DNA of 64,000 nucleotides, taken from positions 62,001 through 126,000 of the forward strand of contig NZ_LR134433.1 in assembly GCF_900637865.1 (NCBI RefSeq), in the 5' to 3' direction. Of the stretch, positions 37,175 through 48,982 are shown piece by piece. Both the position numbers and the translations under genes were made by a program. This DNA comes from Legionella adelaidensis (GTDB lineage Bacteria; Pseudomonadota; Gammaproteobacteria; Legionellales; Legionellaceae). Position 1 is the stretch's first letter; every line of letters starts with the position of its first letter. The notes under the pieces were generated by a model. It was not told the origin of the DNA. It made no database searches and saw nothing but the letters and a program-made list of their open reading frames with translations.

Positions 37175-38200
37175 TTAATTAAACCATGGTTTCACATGAC
37201 CTAGCACCATTATTCCGGTAACTATAATCCACACTATGGTTACAGGGATAAGGACCTTCCAACCTAATCGCATCAATTGATCATAACGGTATCTTGGAAA
37301 CGTAGCGCGAATCCACAAATAAACAAATAGAAAGAAGGAAACTTTTATAAATAACCACACAAATCCTGGGACGAAAAAGAAAATATCATTTAAAAAGGGA
37401 ATCCCTTCAAAAGGTGATAGCCAGCCGCCTAAAAATAGTAAGGTAATAATCGTAGAAATTAATACCATACTTGCGTATTCAGCAAGGAAAAATAAGGCAA
37501 AACCTATGGCAGAGTACTCCACATGAAAACCAGCGACAATTTCTGATTCTCCTTCAGCCAAGTCAAAAGGAGCACGATTAGTCTCGGCAATACCTGCAAT
37601 CCAAAATACAAAAAACAAAGGTAGTAATGGAAGGAACCACCAGTGTGTTACTCCACCATGTTGTGAATTAACAATTTCAGTTAAATTCATGGTTCCGGCT
37701 GCCAGAAGCACGCCTACTAAAGAAAAACCCATGGCAATTTCATAGGAAACTGTTTGGGCGGCACTTCGTAAAGCGCCCAACATTGCGTATTTTGAGTTGG
37801 AAGCCCAACCAGCAATAAGAACCCCATATACTGCCAGCGAACTCATCGCAAATAAAAATAATACCCCAGCATTAATATTGGAAAGCACTATCCATTGGTC
37901 AAAAGGAATTACTGCCCAACTGGCTAAAGCAGGGGCTAATGCAAACAGTGGCGCAATAATAAATAAATATCGGTTAGAACGAGTAGGGATAATAATTTCT
38001 TTATGAATTAATTTAATTAAGTCGGCAAAAGGTTGCAACAAACCCTTAAAGCCCACGCGATTGGGACCAATTCGAACCTGAATATATCCAATCACTTTAC
38101 GCTCTGCATAAGTAAGGTATGCCACCACCAAAAGTAGTGGAATTACAATGACAACAATTTTTATTACAATCCATAACAAAATAGCAATATCTTGCAGCAT
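37175..38200 (-). CDS. nuoH: NADH-quinone oxidoreductase subunit H
   Basis: Membrane subunit that forms much of the quinone chamber. 341 residues with eight or nine helices. [32 protein letters not shown] and the loop [20 protein letters not shown] are highly conserved. ATG start; ten bases after nuoG. Confidence 0.97.
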   Translation of the reverse strand: MLQDIAILLWIVIKIVVIVIPLLLVVAYLTYAERKVIGYIQVRIGPNRVGFKGLLQPFADLIKLIHKEIIIPTRSNRYLFIIAPLFALAPALASWAVIPFDQWIVLSNINAGVLFLFAMSSLAVYGVLIAGWASNSKYAMLGALRSAAQTVSYEIAMGFSLVGVLLAAGTMNLTEIVNSQHGGVTHWWFLPLLPLFFVFWIAGIAETNRAPFDLAEGESEIVAGFHVEYSAIGFALFFLAEYASMVLISTIITLLFLGGWLSPFEGIPFLNDIFFFVPGFVWLFIKVSFFLFVYLWIRATFPRYRYDQLMRLGWKVLIPVTIVWIIVTGIMVLGHVKPWFN

Positions 38201-38210
38201 GGTTTTTACC

Positions 38211-40511
38211 TTAACGCTTTATAGTGATTGCAGCAAACGAATGACCCAAGTCGGCTGTTTCAGGCATAGCATTAGCTACCCATACCACATCGGGGGCGAT
38301 ACGCTCATCTCTTTTAAGGGGCAATGTTATCTCAATATCTCCTTGAGATACAGTAGCATTCTCTCCTAATTGCAAACGATCTGCAGTGCTTGGGTGTATA
38401 CGAATACAAGCTGACTCCGCAGCAGCACTTTCCTGTAGGGGAATTGCATGCCGTACAATAGAATCAATACGATATAAAGGCCATTCACCTACACGAACTA
38501 ACTGTTGGTTGGACACAGGCAATGCTTCGGGATAAAAAGGTGAATATTTTCTTGAAGCAGCTACTTCCGCTTGGGTCTGAATTTCCCTAACGATTTCTTC
38601 TGTAGAAGTATATTCAAAACCAGGCCGTTGTAAAAGATTGGCTAATACACGCAAAATTTTCCATGCGGGTCTAGCCTCACCAAAAGGTTGCAAAGCCCCT
38701 TTTGCCATCTGCCAAGTTCCATCCACATTAATATAAGTACCTGATGTTTCTCCAAAAGGCCCAATAGGCAAAATGACATCCGCATAGTCTTGGATCGATT
38801 CATTTTGAAAAGCAGAGAGTACAACTACAAATTCTGCAGCTAACATGGATTGTCTAGCTAAATACGGGTTGGCAAAATCATATCCAGGTTCAGCCGCTAA
38901 TAATAAATACCCTTTCAGTTTAGCTTCAATAGCCTCTTGTACGTTTAACCCTTTTGCTTCTATAGATTTTCCGGCAACTGTTCGGTGAGGGATCATGCCG
39001 GCCATCCAGGCCCCTGCACTATTTGCACCCACAGTTAAATGTAACCACTTAGCTCCGCTATTCTTTGTGACCAGATGAAGCAAAGTACGAATCAGTGACG
39101 CATCCGGGTGATTTTCGCAAATCGCACCGGTAACAATCACGGCATTGGTTTTTTGTAACTCACGAGCCATCGTCTTTAAGTGCTTATCAACTTTTAGCCC
39201 TACTAATAATTTCTGCACTTCTTGGGGTAGGTTCGTTATATCTTTTGTAAGTGCTAACACCAAACTTGCTAATTGATGAGTCAATTCCTGGGGGTTAACA
39301 ATTAATTTTTCGGTAACATCAAAATGATAGTTATAATCAACAGGATTAATAGCAAAAATTTTCGCACCATTACGGAAAGCTTTACGTACACGAATTCCTG
39401 CTAAAGGCACTTCTCTGTGAATATTACATCCTAGCAATAAAATAGTTTCTTTACCTTCGATTTGCGCAAAAGGAAGAGAGTTCTCGGGAGTAGTTGGCAA
39501 GCCTTCCTGATCCCTAAAATCAACTTGCTGCAACCGGTGATCGAGGCTGTGAACACCTAATTCCCTCATTAGCTTTTGTAACAAATAAAACTCTTCAAGT
39601 GTAGAAGAAGGTGAAGCAAAAGCTGCGAATTGTTCGGGCCCATGGTGTTTCAGGATGCGGCTTAAACCTTCGGCAGTAAATTTTAAGGCCGTTTCCCAAT
39701 CTACCACTTCCCACTGACCATCACGCTTAATCATTGGTTGACTGGCACGTTCGGGGCTATTTAAGCCTAAATAGCTAAACCGATCGCGGTCGGATAGCCA
39801 AGTTTCATTAATCGCTTCATTCTCTTTGGGCACTGCACGCATTAACATATTGCGACGCACGTGCAAATGAACATTCGAACCTAAACAGTCATGAGGTGCG
39901 ACACTATCGTGTTGAGAGAGCTCCCAGGGTCTTGCAGTAAAGCGATAGGGTTTAGAGGTCAATGCACCCACAGGGCAAAGATCAATAATATTACCTGATA
40001 CTTCCGAACTTAGGCTTTTTTCTACGTAAGTCTCAATTTCCATATTTTCGCCGCGGTAAGTAGCACCTAACTCACGAACTCCCGCTACTTCCTCGCCAAA
40101 CCGCACACAACGTGTACAGTGAATACATCGCGTCATTTCCGTAGAGATCAACGAGCCCAAATTTTCATTACGAACTGAACGTTTATCATCCTCATAAATT
40201 GAGGCGTCATCGCCAAATCCCATAGAAATATCTTGCAACTCACACTCGCCGCCCTGATCGCATACCGGACAATCCAGCGGATGATTTATTAGCAAAAATT
40301 CCATAACGGCTTTTTGTGAGCGTATGGCTTCTTCTGATTTGGTAAAAACTTTCATACCACCTGTGATAGGTGTTGCACAGGCCGGAACGGGTTTTCTTCC
40401 ATTCTCAATTTGCACTAAACACATGCGGCAGTTAGCCGCTACTGATAATTTTTTATGGTAACAAAAGCGCGGAATATAGATGCCGGCTTCATCGGCCACC
40501 TCAATAATCAT
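38211..40511 (-). CDS. nuoG: NADH-quinone oxidoreductase subunit G (N-terminus displaced by an apparent frameshift)
   Basis: Peripheral-arm subunit with [2Fe-2S] N1b and [4Fe-4S] clusters N4, N5. The continuous frame gives 766 residues from ATG 40509-40511. All cluster ligands remain: Cys17, 28, 31 and 45 for N1b, [14 protein letters not shown] for N5 and [10 protein letters not shown] for N4. But the natural start, MATIEIDGKTLEAPK at 40564, lies in another frame and would join if one A were added to the AAAA run near 40518-40521. As written that short frame stops in a TGA overlapping this ATG (ATGA), so reinitiation is conceivable. The first 18 or so residues, part of the ferredoxin fold, would be lost. 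Confidence 0.93.
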   Translation of the reverse strand: MIIEVADEAGIYIPRFCYHKKLSVAANCRMCLVQIENGRKPVPACATPITGGMKVFTKSEEAIRSQKAVMEFLLINHPLDCPVCDQGGECELQDISMGFGDDASIYEDDKRSVRNENLGSLISTEMTRCIHCTRCVRFGEEVAGVRELGATYRGENMEIETYVEKSLSSEVSGNIIDLCPVGALTSKPYRFTARPWELSQHDSVAPHDCLGSNVHLHVRRNMLMRAVPKENEAINETWLSDRDRFSYLGLNSPERASQPMIKRDGQWEVVDWETALKFTAEGLSRILKHHGPEQFAAFASPSSTLEEFYLLQKLMRELGVHSLDHRLQQVDFRDQEGLPTTPENSLPFAQIEGKETILLLGCNIHREVPLAGIRVRKAFRNGAKIFAINPVDYNYHFDVTEKLIVNPQELTHQLASLVLALTKDITNLPQEVQKLLVGLKVDKHLKTMARELQKTNAVIVTGAICENHPDASLIRTLLHLVTKNSGAKWLHLTVGANSAGAWMAGMIPHRTVAGKSIEAKGLNVQEAIEAKLKGYLLLAAEPGYDFANPYLARQSMLAAEFVVVLSAFQNESIQDYADVILPIGPFGETSGTYINVDGTWQMAKGALQPFGEARPAWKILRVLANLLQRPGFEYTSTEEIVREIQTQAEVAASRKYSPFYPEALPVSNQQLVRVGEWPLYRIDSIVRHAIPLQESAAAESACIRIHPSTADRLQLGENATVSQGDIEITLPLKRDERIAPDVVWVANAMPETADLGHSFAAITIKR

Positions 40512-40564
40512 TTTGCCATTTTCGGCGCTTCCAAGGTTTTTCCATCGATTTCAATCGTAGCCAT
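40508..40564 (-). other. nuoG: Out-of-frame 5' end of nuoG
   Basis: ATG 40562-40564, preceded by GAAGG, begins MATIEIDGKTLEAPK, the normal NuoG N-terminus. It then reads MAK and stops at TGA (40508-40510). Adding one A at the short run restores [14 protein letters not shown]. Either a base was missed in sequencing or the gene carries a real 1-base deletion. Confidence 0.85.
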
Positions 40565-40567
40565 AAA

Positions 40568-41869
40568 TTAAACCTTCTCAACTATTTTGGATGGGTTAGC
40601 AATACTAGACTTTTTGTGCTTAATAAAGTAATCAAATTCGTGATAAAAATGTTTAACAAAGCTTTGTACTGGCCACGCAGCGGCCTCCCCAAGCGCACAA
40701 ATAGTTCTACCCTCAATTTTATTTGCCACATTTACTAACTTTTCAATATCTCCCGGCTCACCATGGCCGTCTTTAATACGGTGTAGGAGACGAACCATCC
40801 AACCCGTACCTTCGCGACAAGGCGTACATTGCCCACAAGACTCATCCATATAAAACTCAGAGATCCGATATAAGGCATCAACCATGCAAGTATTTTCATC
40901 CATAATAATAACGGCGCCTGACCCTAACCCGGAGCCCGCTTTTTGAACGCTGTCAAAATCCATATCCAGGGTCATCATTATTTCACCCGGCAACACAGGC
41001 ATAGAAGTTCCACCAGGAATAACGGCCTTTATTTTTCTTCCATGATGTACGCCACCGGCTAGCTCTAATAGAGTTTTAAACGGTGTACCTAAGGGAATTT
41101 CAAAATTTCCAGGCTTATTGACATGCCCACTTACGCTGAAACACTTAGTACCGCCATTGTTTGGTTTCCCTAACTCTAAAAACCATTGTCCGCCTTTTTC
41201 AAGAATGACGGGTACAGATGCGAAGGTTTCCGTATTATTAATCGTAGTGGGTTTACCAAATAATCCAAAGTTTGCAGGGAATGGAGGTTTAAAACGTGGC
41301 ATTCCTCGCTTTCCTTCCAGAGAATTAAGCAGGGCTGTTTCTTCACCACAAATATACGCGCCAGCTCCCAGGTGATTATATAAGTCAAAATCCAACCCGG
41401 AATTTAAAATATTTTTACCCAATAGACCGGCTGCATAGGCTTCTTTTAAAGCATTTTCGGTACGCTCAAAAGGTTCCCAAAATTCTCCACGAATATAGTT
41501 ATAACCTACGGTAGCACCCATTACATAACCAGCAATCGCCATGCCTTCAATTAATTGATGGGGATTGTAACGAAGAATATCGCGATCTTTACAGGTTCCT
41601 GGTTCCCCTTCGTCTGAGTTACAGACTACATATTTTTGACCGGGAGTGTTTCGATTCATGAAACTCCACTTAAGGCCAGTTGGGAAGCCTGCACCCCCAC
41701 GACCTCTCAGTGCTGACGTTTTAATTTCTTCAATGATTTCTTGCGGTGGAGTTTGTTCTTTAAGAATGCGTCGCCATACACTATATCCACCTACGCTTTC
41801 ATAGGCAGCCATTGACCAAGGCTCTGGCAAATGCAAAGTGCGGTAACATACTTGATTCATTTCAATCAT
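40568..41869 (-). CDS. nuoF: NADH-quinone oxidoreductase subunit F
   Basis: NADH- and FMN-binding subunit with [4Fe-4S] cluster N3. 433 residues. Nucleotide site [18 protein letters not shown] region [19 protein letters not shown]; cluster motif [15 protein letters not shown] and the fourth Cys in [17 protein letters not shown] start with GAGG eleven bases ahead. 17 bases after nuoE, three before the natural nuoG start. Confidence 0.97.
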   Translation of the reverse strand: MIEMNQVCYRTLHLPEPWSMAAYESVGGYSVWRRILKEQTPPQEIIEEIKTSALRGRGGAGFPTGLKWSFMNRNTPGQKYVVCNSDEGEPGTCKDRDILRYNPHQLIEGMAIAGYVMGATVGYNYIRGEFWEPFERTENALKEAYAAGLLGKNILNSGLDFDLYNHLGAGAYICGEETALLNSLEGKRGMPRFKPPFPANFGLFGKPTTINNTETFASVPVILEKGGQWFLELGKPNNGGTKCFSVSGHVNKPGNFEIPLGTPFKTLLELAGGVHHGRKIKAVIPGGTSMPVLPGEIMMTLDMDFDSVQKAGSGLGSGAVIIMDENTCMVDALYRISEFYMDESCGQCTPCREGTGWMVRLLHRIKDGHGEPGDIEKLVNVANKIEGRTICALGEAAAWPVQSFVKHFYHEFDYFIKHKKSSIANPSKIVEKV

Positions 41870-41886
41870 TTTGGCATTTACCTCGG

Positions 41887-42390
41887 CTATCTATACTGTT
41901 CCAGAATAGCATCAACTTTTTCTGGGGTTAAATTTTCATGATAATCTTTATTTATTTGCATCATGGGTGCATTAACACAGGCACCCAGACACTCTACTGA
42001 ACGTAAGGTAAAACGCCCGTCATCGGTAGTTTCACCCAATTTAACGCCTAATGTTTTCTCTAAATGATGCACAATTTCCGCAGAATCGCGCAGTTTACAA
42101 GAAATATTGGTACACACGTTTACTAAATTACGTCCTGCAGGCTTTAACTCATACATAGTATAAAAGGTAGCTACCTCATATACAGCAATAGGGGGCATGT
42201 TTAAATATTCAGCCACAGCATTCATATATTCAGTGGTTAAATTTCCATACACTTCTTGAACAATACGAAGTGCGGCCATTACCGCTGATTGTCTTTGTTC
42301 TACAGGGTATTTAGCAATCCAGTGATCCACTTCCTCTAGTTTTTCTGGAGGTAAAATGTTTGTTAGCAATTTAACCGTTTTTTCCGACAT
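41887..42390 (-). CDS. nuoE: NADH-quinone oxidoreductase subunit E
   Basis: Thioredoxin-like [2Fe-2S] (N1a) subunit of the NADH-oxidising module. 167 residues. Ligands in VCTNISCKL and [31 protein letters not shown] is the family mark. ATG start; 39 bases after nuoD. Confidence 0.97.
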   Translation of the reverse strand: MSEKTVKLLTNILPPEKLEEVDHWIAKYPVEQRQSAVMAALRIVQEVYGNLTTEYMNAVAEYLNMPPIAVYEVATFYTMYELKPAGRNLVNVCTNISCKLRDSAEIVHHLEKTLGVKLGETTDDGRFTLRSVECLGACVNAPMMQINKDYHENLTPEKVDAILEQYR

Positions 42391-42429
42391 TTATTTACCT
42401 TACTGTATTAATCTTTATCTTTTAGCCTG

Positions 42430-43683
42430 CTACCGGTCGATTTCACCAAAAACAATATCTTGGCTGGCAAGTATAGCTACCCCATCTGCTAGCATATGAC
42501 CTTTAACCATCGCGTCAAAACTAGATAAATGAGAGAAACCAGGTGCACGAATTTTTAAGCGATAGGGTTTGTTAGCTCCATCTGAAACCAAGTAGACTCC
42601 AAACTCACCTTTAGGAGCTTCTACAGATGCATATACTTCACCTTCTGGTAAACAAAAACCTTCTGTAAATAGCTTGAAGTGGTGGATCATCGCTTCCATA
42701 TCGTGCTTCATAACTACCCGACGGGGGGGTGTTATTTTATGATCATCAATCCTTACCGGGCCCGGGTTATTTTTTAACCATTCAATACATTGACGGACAA
42801 TACGATTAGACTGTCGCATCTCTTCTACTCTCACGAGATATCGATCGTAACAGTCGCCGGTTTTGCCTACGGGTATATCGAAATCTACTTGATCATAAAC
42901 ACCATAAGGTTGCTTCTTACGCAAGTCCCAGGCAACCCCTGATCCTCGTAGCATAGGGCCGGTGAATCCCCACTGTATCGCTTCTTCGGGTGAAACAACG
43001 CCAATGTCTACTGTCCGTTGTTTCCAAATTCGATTTTCGGTCAGCAGAGCCTCGTATTCATCAACCCGTCCCGGAAAGCGGTCAGTGAAAGCCCAAAGAA
43101 AATCAAGAAGGGTGCCCTCACGATCAGCGTTCATCTTTTCCACTTCGCGATCGTTATGCCAACGAGAAGCCTTATACTTCGGCATAGAATCAGGTAAATC
43201 GCGGGCCACACCGCCTGGCCGATAATATGTAGCATGCATACGGGCACCCGATACTGCCTCATAAGCATCAAACAAATCTTCACGCTCGCGGAAACAATAG
43301 AGAAATACGGTCATGGCACCAATATCTAACGCACTCGCACCTAACCATAAAAGATGATTGAGTATTCGGGTAATTTCATCAAACATTGTGCGAATGTAAC
43401 GCGCTCGAATAGGCGCCTCTATCCCTAATAGTTTTTCTATAGCTAAAATATAGCCATGTTCATTACACATCATAGAGACATAATCGAGTCTATCCATGTA
43501 ACCAATATTTTGAATATAAGGCTTCGTTTCTACTAATTTTTCCGTAGCTCTATGCAAAAGACCGATATGCGGATCGGCGCGAACGATTGTTTCGCCTTCC
43601 AGTTCGAGAACAAGACGTAACACACCGTGCGCCGCAGGGTGTTGCGGACCAAAATTGAGGGTATAATTTTGCAGTTCAATCAT
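42430..43683 (-). CDS. nuoD: NADH-quinone oxidoreductase subunit D
   Basis: Quinone-site subunit related to the large subunit of NiFe hydrogenases. 417 residues; separate from NuoC, unlike the fused NuoCD of Escherichia coli. The opening [21 protein letters not shown], the [11 protein letters not shown] motif and the C-terminal [30 protein letters not shown] are conserved. ATG start overlaps the nuoC stop by four bases. Confidence 0.97.
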   Translation of the reverse strand: MIELQNYTLNFGPQHPAAHGVLRLVLELEGETIVRADPHIGLLHRATEKLVETKPYIQNIGYMDRLDYVSMMCNEHGYILAIEKLLGIEAPIRARYIRTMFDEITRILNHLLWLGASALDIGAMTVFLYCFREREDLFDAYEAVSGARMHATYYRPGGVARDLPDSMPKYKASRWHNDREVEKMNADREGTLLDFLWAFTDRFPGRVDEYEALLTENRIWKQRTVDIGVVSPEEAIQWGFTGPMLRGSGVAWDLRKKQPYGVYDQVDFDIPVGKTGDCYDRYLVRVEEMRQSNRIVRQCIEWLKNNPGPVRIDDHKITPPRRVVMKHDMEAMIHHFKLFTEGFCLPEGEVYASVEAPKGEFGVYLVSDGANKPYRLKIRAPGFSHLSSFDAMVKGHMLADGVAILASQDIVFGEIDR

Positions 43684-44360
43684 TTTTCACCCTCTTGTAA
43701 ATCACTATATCGATTATCATGGCGAATCACTTTGGGAACCAAGGTTCTGGGAACAATGTCCACCGGCTCATAAATAACTTGTTGTAAATGCGCATCATAT
43801 CTCATTTCTACATGACCACTCAGTGGGAAGTCTTTTCTAAAAGGATGCCCAATAAAACCATAGTCAGTTAAAATGCGACGCAGATCAGGATGGCCATCAA
43901 ATAAGACACCATACAAATCGTAGGCTTCTCTTTCAAACCAATTTGCCGCTTTCCAAATTTCACAGGCAGAAGGAATAATCAGGTTTTTCTCTTCCAAAAA
44001 TACTTTTACGCGTAATCTTTGATTTTTCTTCAATGAGAGCAAATGATAAACAACAGCAAAACGAGGTTTATCAATGGTATAAGCCAGCGTCTCTTGCGGT
44101 TCCACTCCCCGAGAAAACCCGGTTTCCGTTGCGGACTCTGTTTGCCAATCATAATGTCCATAATACAAATAGTCGACCGCACAAATATCAATTAACTGAT
44201 CAAAACCAAATTCAGCACGATCCCTTAGCTGTAAAAGAATATGTTTAATGTTCGAAACAGGAACTTCAATCGTTATTTCTTCTTGCGCGAGACTTATTGC
44301 ACTAAGCGACCCAGCAAATGTTTCTTTTATCAATTCAGCTAGCTTATTTAATTTCTTCAT
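43680..44360 (-). CDS. nuoC: NADH-quinone oxidoreductase subunit C
   Basis: 30-kDa-type peripheral subunit. 226 residues. The family signature [27 protein letters not shown] is intact. ATG start. Overlaps nuoD by four bases (ATGA), so coupled. 34 bases after nuoB. Confidence 0.97.
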   Translation of the reverse strand: MKKLNKLAELIKETFAGSLSAISLAQEEITIEVPVSNIKHILLQLRDRAEFGFDQLIDICAVDYLYYGHYDWQTESATETGFSRGVEPQETLAYTIDKPRFAVVYHLLSLKKNQRLRVKVFLEEKNLIIPSACEIWKAANWFEREAYDLYGVLFDGHPDLRRILTDYGFIGHPFRKDFPLSGHVEMRYDAHLQQVIYEPVDIVPRTLVPKVIRHDNRYSDLQEGEK

Positions 44361-44394
44361 AAATTTAGCCTTTAGGTAATTAGGTTGCTGGAAA

Positions 44395-44871
44395 TTAAGC
44401 TTCTAAAATTGGCTTTCGCCGAATTTTATTTTGTAATTGGATTATCCCATATAGCAATGCTTCAGCAGTAGGCGGGCAACCGGGTACATATATATCAACA
44501 GGAACAATTCGATCACAACCTCGCACTACCGAATAGGAGTAGTGGTAATAACCACCACCATTCGCACAAGAACCCATAGAAATAACCCAACGGGGCTCGG
44601 GCATTTGATCATAAACTTTACGTAAAGCCGGGGCCATTTTATTACAGAGAGTACCAGCTACAATCATTACGTCAGATTGGCGAGGGCTGGGGCGAAAAAT
44701 AATACCGAATCGATCCAAATCATAACGGGCCGCACCCACATGCATCATTTCTACAGCGCAACAAGCAAGGCCGAAAGTCATAGGCCACATAGACCCACTC
44801 TGTGCCCAGCCTACTAATTTTTCAATAGTAGTTGTGGTGTAACCATTTTTTTTCAATTCGTTACCAGCCAT
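44395..44871 (-). CDS. nuoB: NADH-quinone oxidoreductase subunit B
   Basis: Holds the terminal [4Fe-4S] cluster N2 that reduces quinone. Ligands in [10 protein letters not shown] (adjacent Cys pair), GSCANGGG and [13 protein letters not shown]. 158 residues from ATG 44869-44871 with GAGG six bases ahead; the in-frame TTG four codons earlier overlaps that site. 75 bases after nuoA. Confidence 0.97.
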   Translation of the reverse strand: MAGNELKKNGYTTTTIEKLVGWAQSGSMWPMTFGLACCAVEMMHVGAARYDLDRFGIIFRPSPRQSDVMIVAGTLCNKMAPALRKVYDQMPEPRWVISMGSCANGGGYYHYSYSVVRGCDRIVPVDIYVPGCPPTAEALLYGIIQLQNKIRRKPILEA

Positions 44872-44946
44872 AACTTGCCTCAATCTTAACCTTTCAAATT
44901 GAATGTTGAGCCGAAAGACTCATCAACCCTACCTTAATTTTTCAAA

Positions 44947-45306
44947 CTATTCCCACTCCAAAGCACCACGCTTCCACTCATAGATAAAACCGATTACCAA
45001 GAGTGTGAGGAAAATCATCATGGCGGTGAAACCAAACCATCCAATTTTGCGTAATACTACAGCCCATGGAAAGAAAAATGCGGTTTCCAAATCAAAAATA
45101 ATAAATAGAATAGCGACCAAATAAAATCGTACGTCAAAAGGGATACGAGAACTTTCGAAAGCGGGGAAACCGCATTCATAAGGTGAGTTTTTTTCAGGAT
45201 CAGGTCGGTGTTTAGAGAGCAGCGACCCAGCACCTAACATAGCCAAGCCTAAGGCTAAGCCAATTATAATAAAAACAAGTACAGGTAAATAGTCCGATAG
45301 AATCAT
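44947..45306 (-). CDS. nuoA: NADH-quinone oxidoreductase subunit A
   Basis: Three-helix membrane subunit near the quinone site. 119 residues. [40 protein letters not shown] is the defining block. ATG start, 14 bases beyond the 3' end of tRNA-Leu, so the nuo operon is probably transcribed together with that tRNA and released by tRNA processing. Confidence 0.97.
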   Translation of the reverse strand: MILSDYLPVLVFIIIGLALGLAMLGAGSLLSKHRPDPEKNSPYECGFPAFESSRIPFDVRFYLVAILFIIFDLETAFFFPWAVVLRKIGWFGFTAMMIFLTLLVIGFIYEWKRGALEWE

Positions 45307-45320
45307 TCTAATTGCTCATA

Positions 45321-45405
45321 TGGTGCCGAAGGCCGGACTCGAACCGGCACGGCTTTCGCCACCGCCCCCTCAAGACGGCGTGTCTACCAATTCCACCACT
45401 TCGGC
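45321..45405 (-). tRNA. tRNA-Leu (anticodon GAG)
   Basis: 85 bases with encoded CCA and a long variable arm, as for class II tRNAs. Acceptor GCCGAAG pairs with CTTCGGC, discriminator A. Anticodon stem CCGTC/GGCGG around TTGAGGG gives GAG. Lies between secG and nuoA, no terminator on its 3' side; corresponds in place to leuU of Escherichia coli, which also follows secG. Confidence 0.97.
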
Positions 45406-45483
45406 AAAACCTTGTTTTTTTAATTTCCAGCAAGTCTCTATGCATAGCGTTAATAGAAATTGCTAGAAATTAAAGCCTATATA

Positions 45484-45804
45484 TTATTGCTTCCCACTAT
45501 CCACTGGAACCGGAATCTTAGTAACGGGTGATTTAGTTTGTTGTGGAATAGCCTGACTAGAAGCCTTCTGATATTGTGTCGAAACCATATAAGAAAGCGA
45601 CAGGCTTGTAATGAAAAACGCTAAAGCAAGACCACCGGTTAACTTAAATAAAAAGCTCCCAGTGCCCTGACTTCCAAAAACTGTGTTAGAGGCGCCGGAG
45701 CCAAATGCTGCCCCAATATCTGCACCTTTACCATGCTGAATTAATACTAACCCAATGATAGCAATCGCTACCAACACATGAATCATTAAAACTAATTGAT
45801 ACAT
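45484..45804 (-). CDS. secG: Protein translocase subunit SecG
   Basis: Small accessory subunit of the SecYEG channel. 106 residues, two membrane segments (about 3-22 and 52-74). [25 protein letters not shown] is the signature, followed by a Gln/Pro-rich tail. ATG start inside the end of tpiA (13-base overlap). Followed by tRNA-Leu. Confidence 0.96.
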   Translation of the reverse strand: MYQLVLMIHVLVAIAIIGLVLIQHGKGADIGAAFGSGASNTVFGSQGTGSFLFKLTGGLALAFFITSLSLSYMVSTQYQKASSQAIPQQTKSPVTKIPVPVDSGKQ

Positions 45805-46535
45805 TTTACTATTTCCACAAATTGGTGTGCATTTAACGATGCACCGCCTACTAAGCCCCCATCTACATCTGGCATGGCAAAAAGTGAAGAGGCATTTTTC
45901 TCATTAACACTGCCACCATATAAAATGGGTAAAGTAGTAGCTTCTACTTTATTTGATTCCCCAATAAGTGTTCTTATAAAGACGTGAACTTCTTGCACTT
46001 GCTCGGGAGAGGCGGTTTTACCTGTACCTATAGCCCAAACAGGCTCATAAGCAATAATACAATCTTTAAAATCTTCGTCTACTTCTTTAATAGCAAGCAA
46101 TTGCTTGCTCAACACTTCTTCGGTTAATCCTTTTTCGCGCTGTTCCAGAGTTTCCCCCACGCAAAGAACGGGTATCATATCATGAAGTTTTACGTGGTGG
46201 AATTTTTCTGCTACAAATTTTTCATCTTCATGAAATAGATGCCTGCGTTCTGAATGGCCCACTAAAACATAACTACATCGGTAATCGTTTAACATTGGAC
46301 CCGATAATTCCCCGGTAAATGCCCCCTTTTCCTGTGGGTATACATTTTGCGCACCCCAACAAATAGGAGTATTGGTTAGTTTTTCTGTAACTAGTGGTAA
46401 ATAAATAGCAGGCGGAAAGATTACACAGTGAGAACCATTCCCGGGAAGTTGGGTAACCAGCTCCTCAAGCAAAGTATGGATACTTTGCAAGCTGCCGTTC
46501 ATTTTCCAATTTCCCATTATAAAGTTTTTTCTCAT
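45792..46535 (-). CDS. tpiA: Triosephosphate isomerase
   Basis: Glycolytic TIM-barrel enzyme. 247 residues from ATG 46533-46535 ([14 protein letters not shown]), with GGAA about six bases ahead; an ATG four codons earlier lacks a site. Catalytic residues seen: Lys in GNWKMNG, His in VLVGHSERR, Glu in [11 protein letters not shown]. Overlaps secG by 13 bases. Confidence 0.97.
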   Translation of the reverse strand: MRKNFIMGNWKMNGSLQSIHTLLEELVTQLPGNGSHCVIFPPAIYLPLVTEKLTNTPICWGAQNVYPQEKGAFTGELSGPMLNDYRCSYVLVGHSERRHLFHEDEKFVAEKFHHVKLHDMIPVLCVGETLEQREKGLTEEVLSKQLLAIKEVDEDFKDCIIAYEPVWAIGTGKTASPEQVQEVHVFIRTLIGESNKVEATTLPILYGGSVNEKNASSLFAMPDVDGGLVGGASLNAHQFVEIVKCIN

Positions 46536-46637
46536 TATCAATTCCATATAGGTTGGGCCGCAAGGCCTAACAATTTAAACCGGCTAATAATTCTACTATA
46601 TTTCATCGCCTATTTTTTTGCGCCCGCAAACGGGGAA

Positions 46638-46664
46638 CCTTGATGTAGCATAGCGCAATCAAGG
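46638..46664. repeat. Imperfect palindrome CCTTGAT...ATCAAGG between glmM and tpiA
   Basis: CCTTGAT and ATCAAGG flank GTAGCATAGCGCA, and GGCTA follows. The design (ATCAAGG arms, TAGC/GC-rich core, GGCTA end) recalls the elements near 17101 and 60689. The 46548-46695 gap also holds two short GGCC hairpins but no gene. Confidence 0.5.
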
Positions 46665-46695
46665 CTATTTTTGCTTGTTTGGCCTTTTGGCCCAC

Positions 46696-48042
46696 CTACA
46701 TTCGTTCCTCTATATACTTAATTTCGTCGCTTAATTTTTGCGCCTGCATTTGCACTTTTTGCAAATCTGCGCCTTCGACCATAACACGTAGTACCGGTTC
46801 AGTACCTGAAGGCCGTAGTAACACTCTTCCTTCGCCATTCAACTCATTGTTTAAGTGATCAACGGCATTAATAACTGTGCTGTTTTTTGCCAACTCTCTC
46901 GCATTTTGCGTTTTTAAATTTACCAGGGCTTGCGGTAATAACTGAATACCCTCAATTAATTCATGCAGCGTTTTTTCTTGTTTTACCATTATCGCTAAAA
47001 TTTGAAGAGCAGCGACAATGCCATCTCCTGTTGTTGTTTTATCCAGACAAACTACATGGCCGGAAGACTCCCCTCCAATGCGCCAGTCTCTTTCTTTTAA
47101 GGTTTCTAATACGTAGCGATCGCCTACATTGGCTCTAACGAAAGGAATACCCATGGACATTATGGCTTTTTCCAAGCCGTAATTGCTCATCAGCGTTCCA
47201 ACCACTCCGCCGTGTAATAACCCTTTTTGTTGCCTATCTTTGGCAATCATATAAATAATTTGATCGCCATTTATCAAGTTCCCCTTTCCATCGATTAAGA
47301 TAACGCGATCACCATCACCGTCAAGCGCGACCCCTATATCGGCCCCCGACTCTAATACACATCTTCTCAACAATTCAGGAGAAGTGGACCCACACTTGTC
47401 ATTAATATTGAACCCATCTGGTTTATTACCAATAGCAATTACCTCAGCTCCCAATTCGAGAAAAACATTCGGCGCAATATGATAAGTGGCACCATTGGCG
47501 CAGTCTACTGCGATTTTGAGTCCTGACAAACGAGTAAGTGAAGGGATAGTCGATTTGCAAAACTCAATATAACGGCCCGCCGCATCATTTACTCGCAGTG
47601 CTTTCCCTAATTGTTTGGAAGGGACAATCGTTAATTTTTTTTCAATTTCTGCTTCAATTTCCAGCTCAACACTATCAGGCAATTTGCTACCATCAGCAGT
47701 AAAAAATTTTATTCCATTATCTTCAAATAGATTATGGGAGGCACTAATAACAATGCCGGCATTAGCACGTAATGTCTGTGTCAGGTACGCAATAGCCGGG
47801 GTAGGCATAGGGCCTACTAAACGCACGTCCACTCCTGCAGCCGAAAGGCCCGCCTCCAGGGCGGACTCAAGCATATAACCTGAAACCCGCGTATCTTTAC
47901 CTATTAAGACTTTCTTACGCTCACCATTTGCCAAAACTTGCCCAACAGCCCAGCCTAGCTTTAACATAAACTCTGGGTTTATATTAGACAAACCAACCTG
48001 CCCACGAATTCCGTCAGTTCCAAAGTACTTTCGTTGATTCAT
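46696..48042 (-). CDS. glmM: Phosphoglucosamine mutase
   Basis: Converts glucosamine-6-phosphate to glucosamine-1-phosphate for peptidoglycan and lipopolysaccharide. 448 residues. Phosphoserine loop [15 protein letters not shown]; magnesium loop [14 protein letters not shown]; sugar loop GGESSGHVV; phosphate-binding [15 protein letters not shown]. Start [14 protein letters not shown]. 19 bases after folP. Confidence 0.98.
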   Translation of the reverse strand: MNQRKYFGTDGIRGQVGLSNINPEFMLKLGWAVGQVLANGERKKVLIGKDTRVSGYMLESALEAGLSAAGVDVRLVGPMPTPAIAYLTQTLRANAGIVISASHNLFEDNGIKFFTADGSKLPDSVELEIEAEIEKKLTIVPSKQLGKALRVNDAAGRYIEFCKSTIPSLTRLSGLKIAVDCANGATYHIAPNVFLELGAEVIAIGNKPDGFNINDKCGSTSPELLRRCVLESGADIGVALDGDGDRVILIDGKGNLINGDQIIYMIAKDRQQKGLLHGGVVGTLMSNYGLEKAIMSMGIPFVRANVGDRYVLETLKERDWRIGGESSGHVVCLDKTTTGDGIVAALQILAIMVKQEKTLHELIEGIQLLPQALVNLKTQNARELAKNSTVINAVDHLNNELNGEGRVLLRPSGTEPVLRVMVEGADLQKVQMQAQKLSDEIKYIEERM

Positions 48043-48061
48043 CCACTAGTTCCTCGCGTTT

Positions 48062-48910
48062 TCATGCTTTTTTTACCGCCGTTATCATCTCTATCGTTTC
48101 TTTAGTTTCAGCGACATCATGCGTTCTAATTATATTTGCCCCATTCAAAATGGCATACGTAGTAAGCGCTAAACCGCCTACTAATCTATCTTTTACTTCT
48201 TTACCTAATACAGTTCCTATCGTACTTTTTCGAGATACACCAATGAGAATAGGTCTATTAAAGCCTGTAAAATCATTTAAATTCTTTATTAATCCTAAAT
48301 TATGATTAACTGTTTTTCCAAATCCAAATCCTGGATCTAGTATTAGATTAGGCCCTTTTATACCGTTATTAATACAAATTTCAATTCTTTTTTTAAAAAA
48401 AGCAGATATTTCCACTTGAATGCTTTCCTCATAGTGAGGGGCATTTTGCATAAACTGTGGAATTCCCTGCATATGCATGAGCACCACAGGACTGTCCCAT
48501 TGGGCAGCTAGTCTTATTGCTCCTGGACTTTGTAAAGCGTTAATATCATTAATAATAGAAGCCCCGGCTTCTAATGCCTCCTGCATTACTTCCGGTTTAA
48601 TAGTATCAATGGAAATAGCTATATCACTGAATTTTCTTATGGATTTAATAACCGGAATCACCCGAGCTAGCTCTTCTTCTATTGAAACACTCAGAGCTCC
48701 CGGACGAGATGATTCGCCACCAATATCAATAAGATCCGCACCGGCTTCAATCATTTTTTTCGCTTGCTCAACCGCGTTACATGCATTTAAATATCTACCC
48801 CCGTCTGAAAAAGAATCCGGAGTGACATTTAAAATACCCATAATTAAGGGTTGAGTGAAAACCTTATTTTCAAATTGAAATAGCCATTGTTTAAATTGGG
48901 AAGTGTTCAC
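48062..48910 (-). CDS. folP: Dihydropteroate synthase
   Basis: Joins p-aminobenzoate to the pterin pyrophosphate in folate synthesis; target of sulfonamides. 282 residues. MGILNVTPDSFSDGGRYL, the ADLIDIGGESSRPGA loop and LDPGFGFGKTVNHN are intact. ATG start. Between ftsH and glmM as in Escherichia coli. Confidence 0.98.
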   Translation of the reverse strand: MNTSQFKQWLFQFENKVFTQPLIMGILNVTPDSFSDGGRYLNACNAVEQAKKMIEAGADLIDIGGESSRPGALSVSIEEELARVIPVIKSIRKFSDIAISIDTIKPEVMQEALEAGASIINDINALQSPGAIRLAAQWDSPVVLMHMQGIPQFMQNAPHYEESIQVEISAFFKKRIEICINNGIKGPNLILDPGFGFGKTVNHNLGLIKNLNDFTGFNRPILIGVSRKSTIGTVLGKEVKDRLVGGLALTTYAILNGANIIRTHDVAETKETIEMITAVKKA

Positions 48911-48982
48911 GGATAATCTTTTTATTTTGCAGGTTAATGTAGCCTGTATTATGGGCTAATACAGGCTATGTCTTGAATTAAT

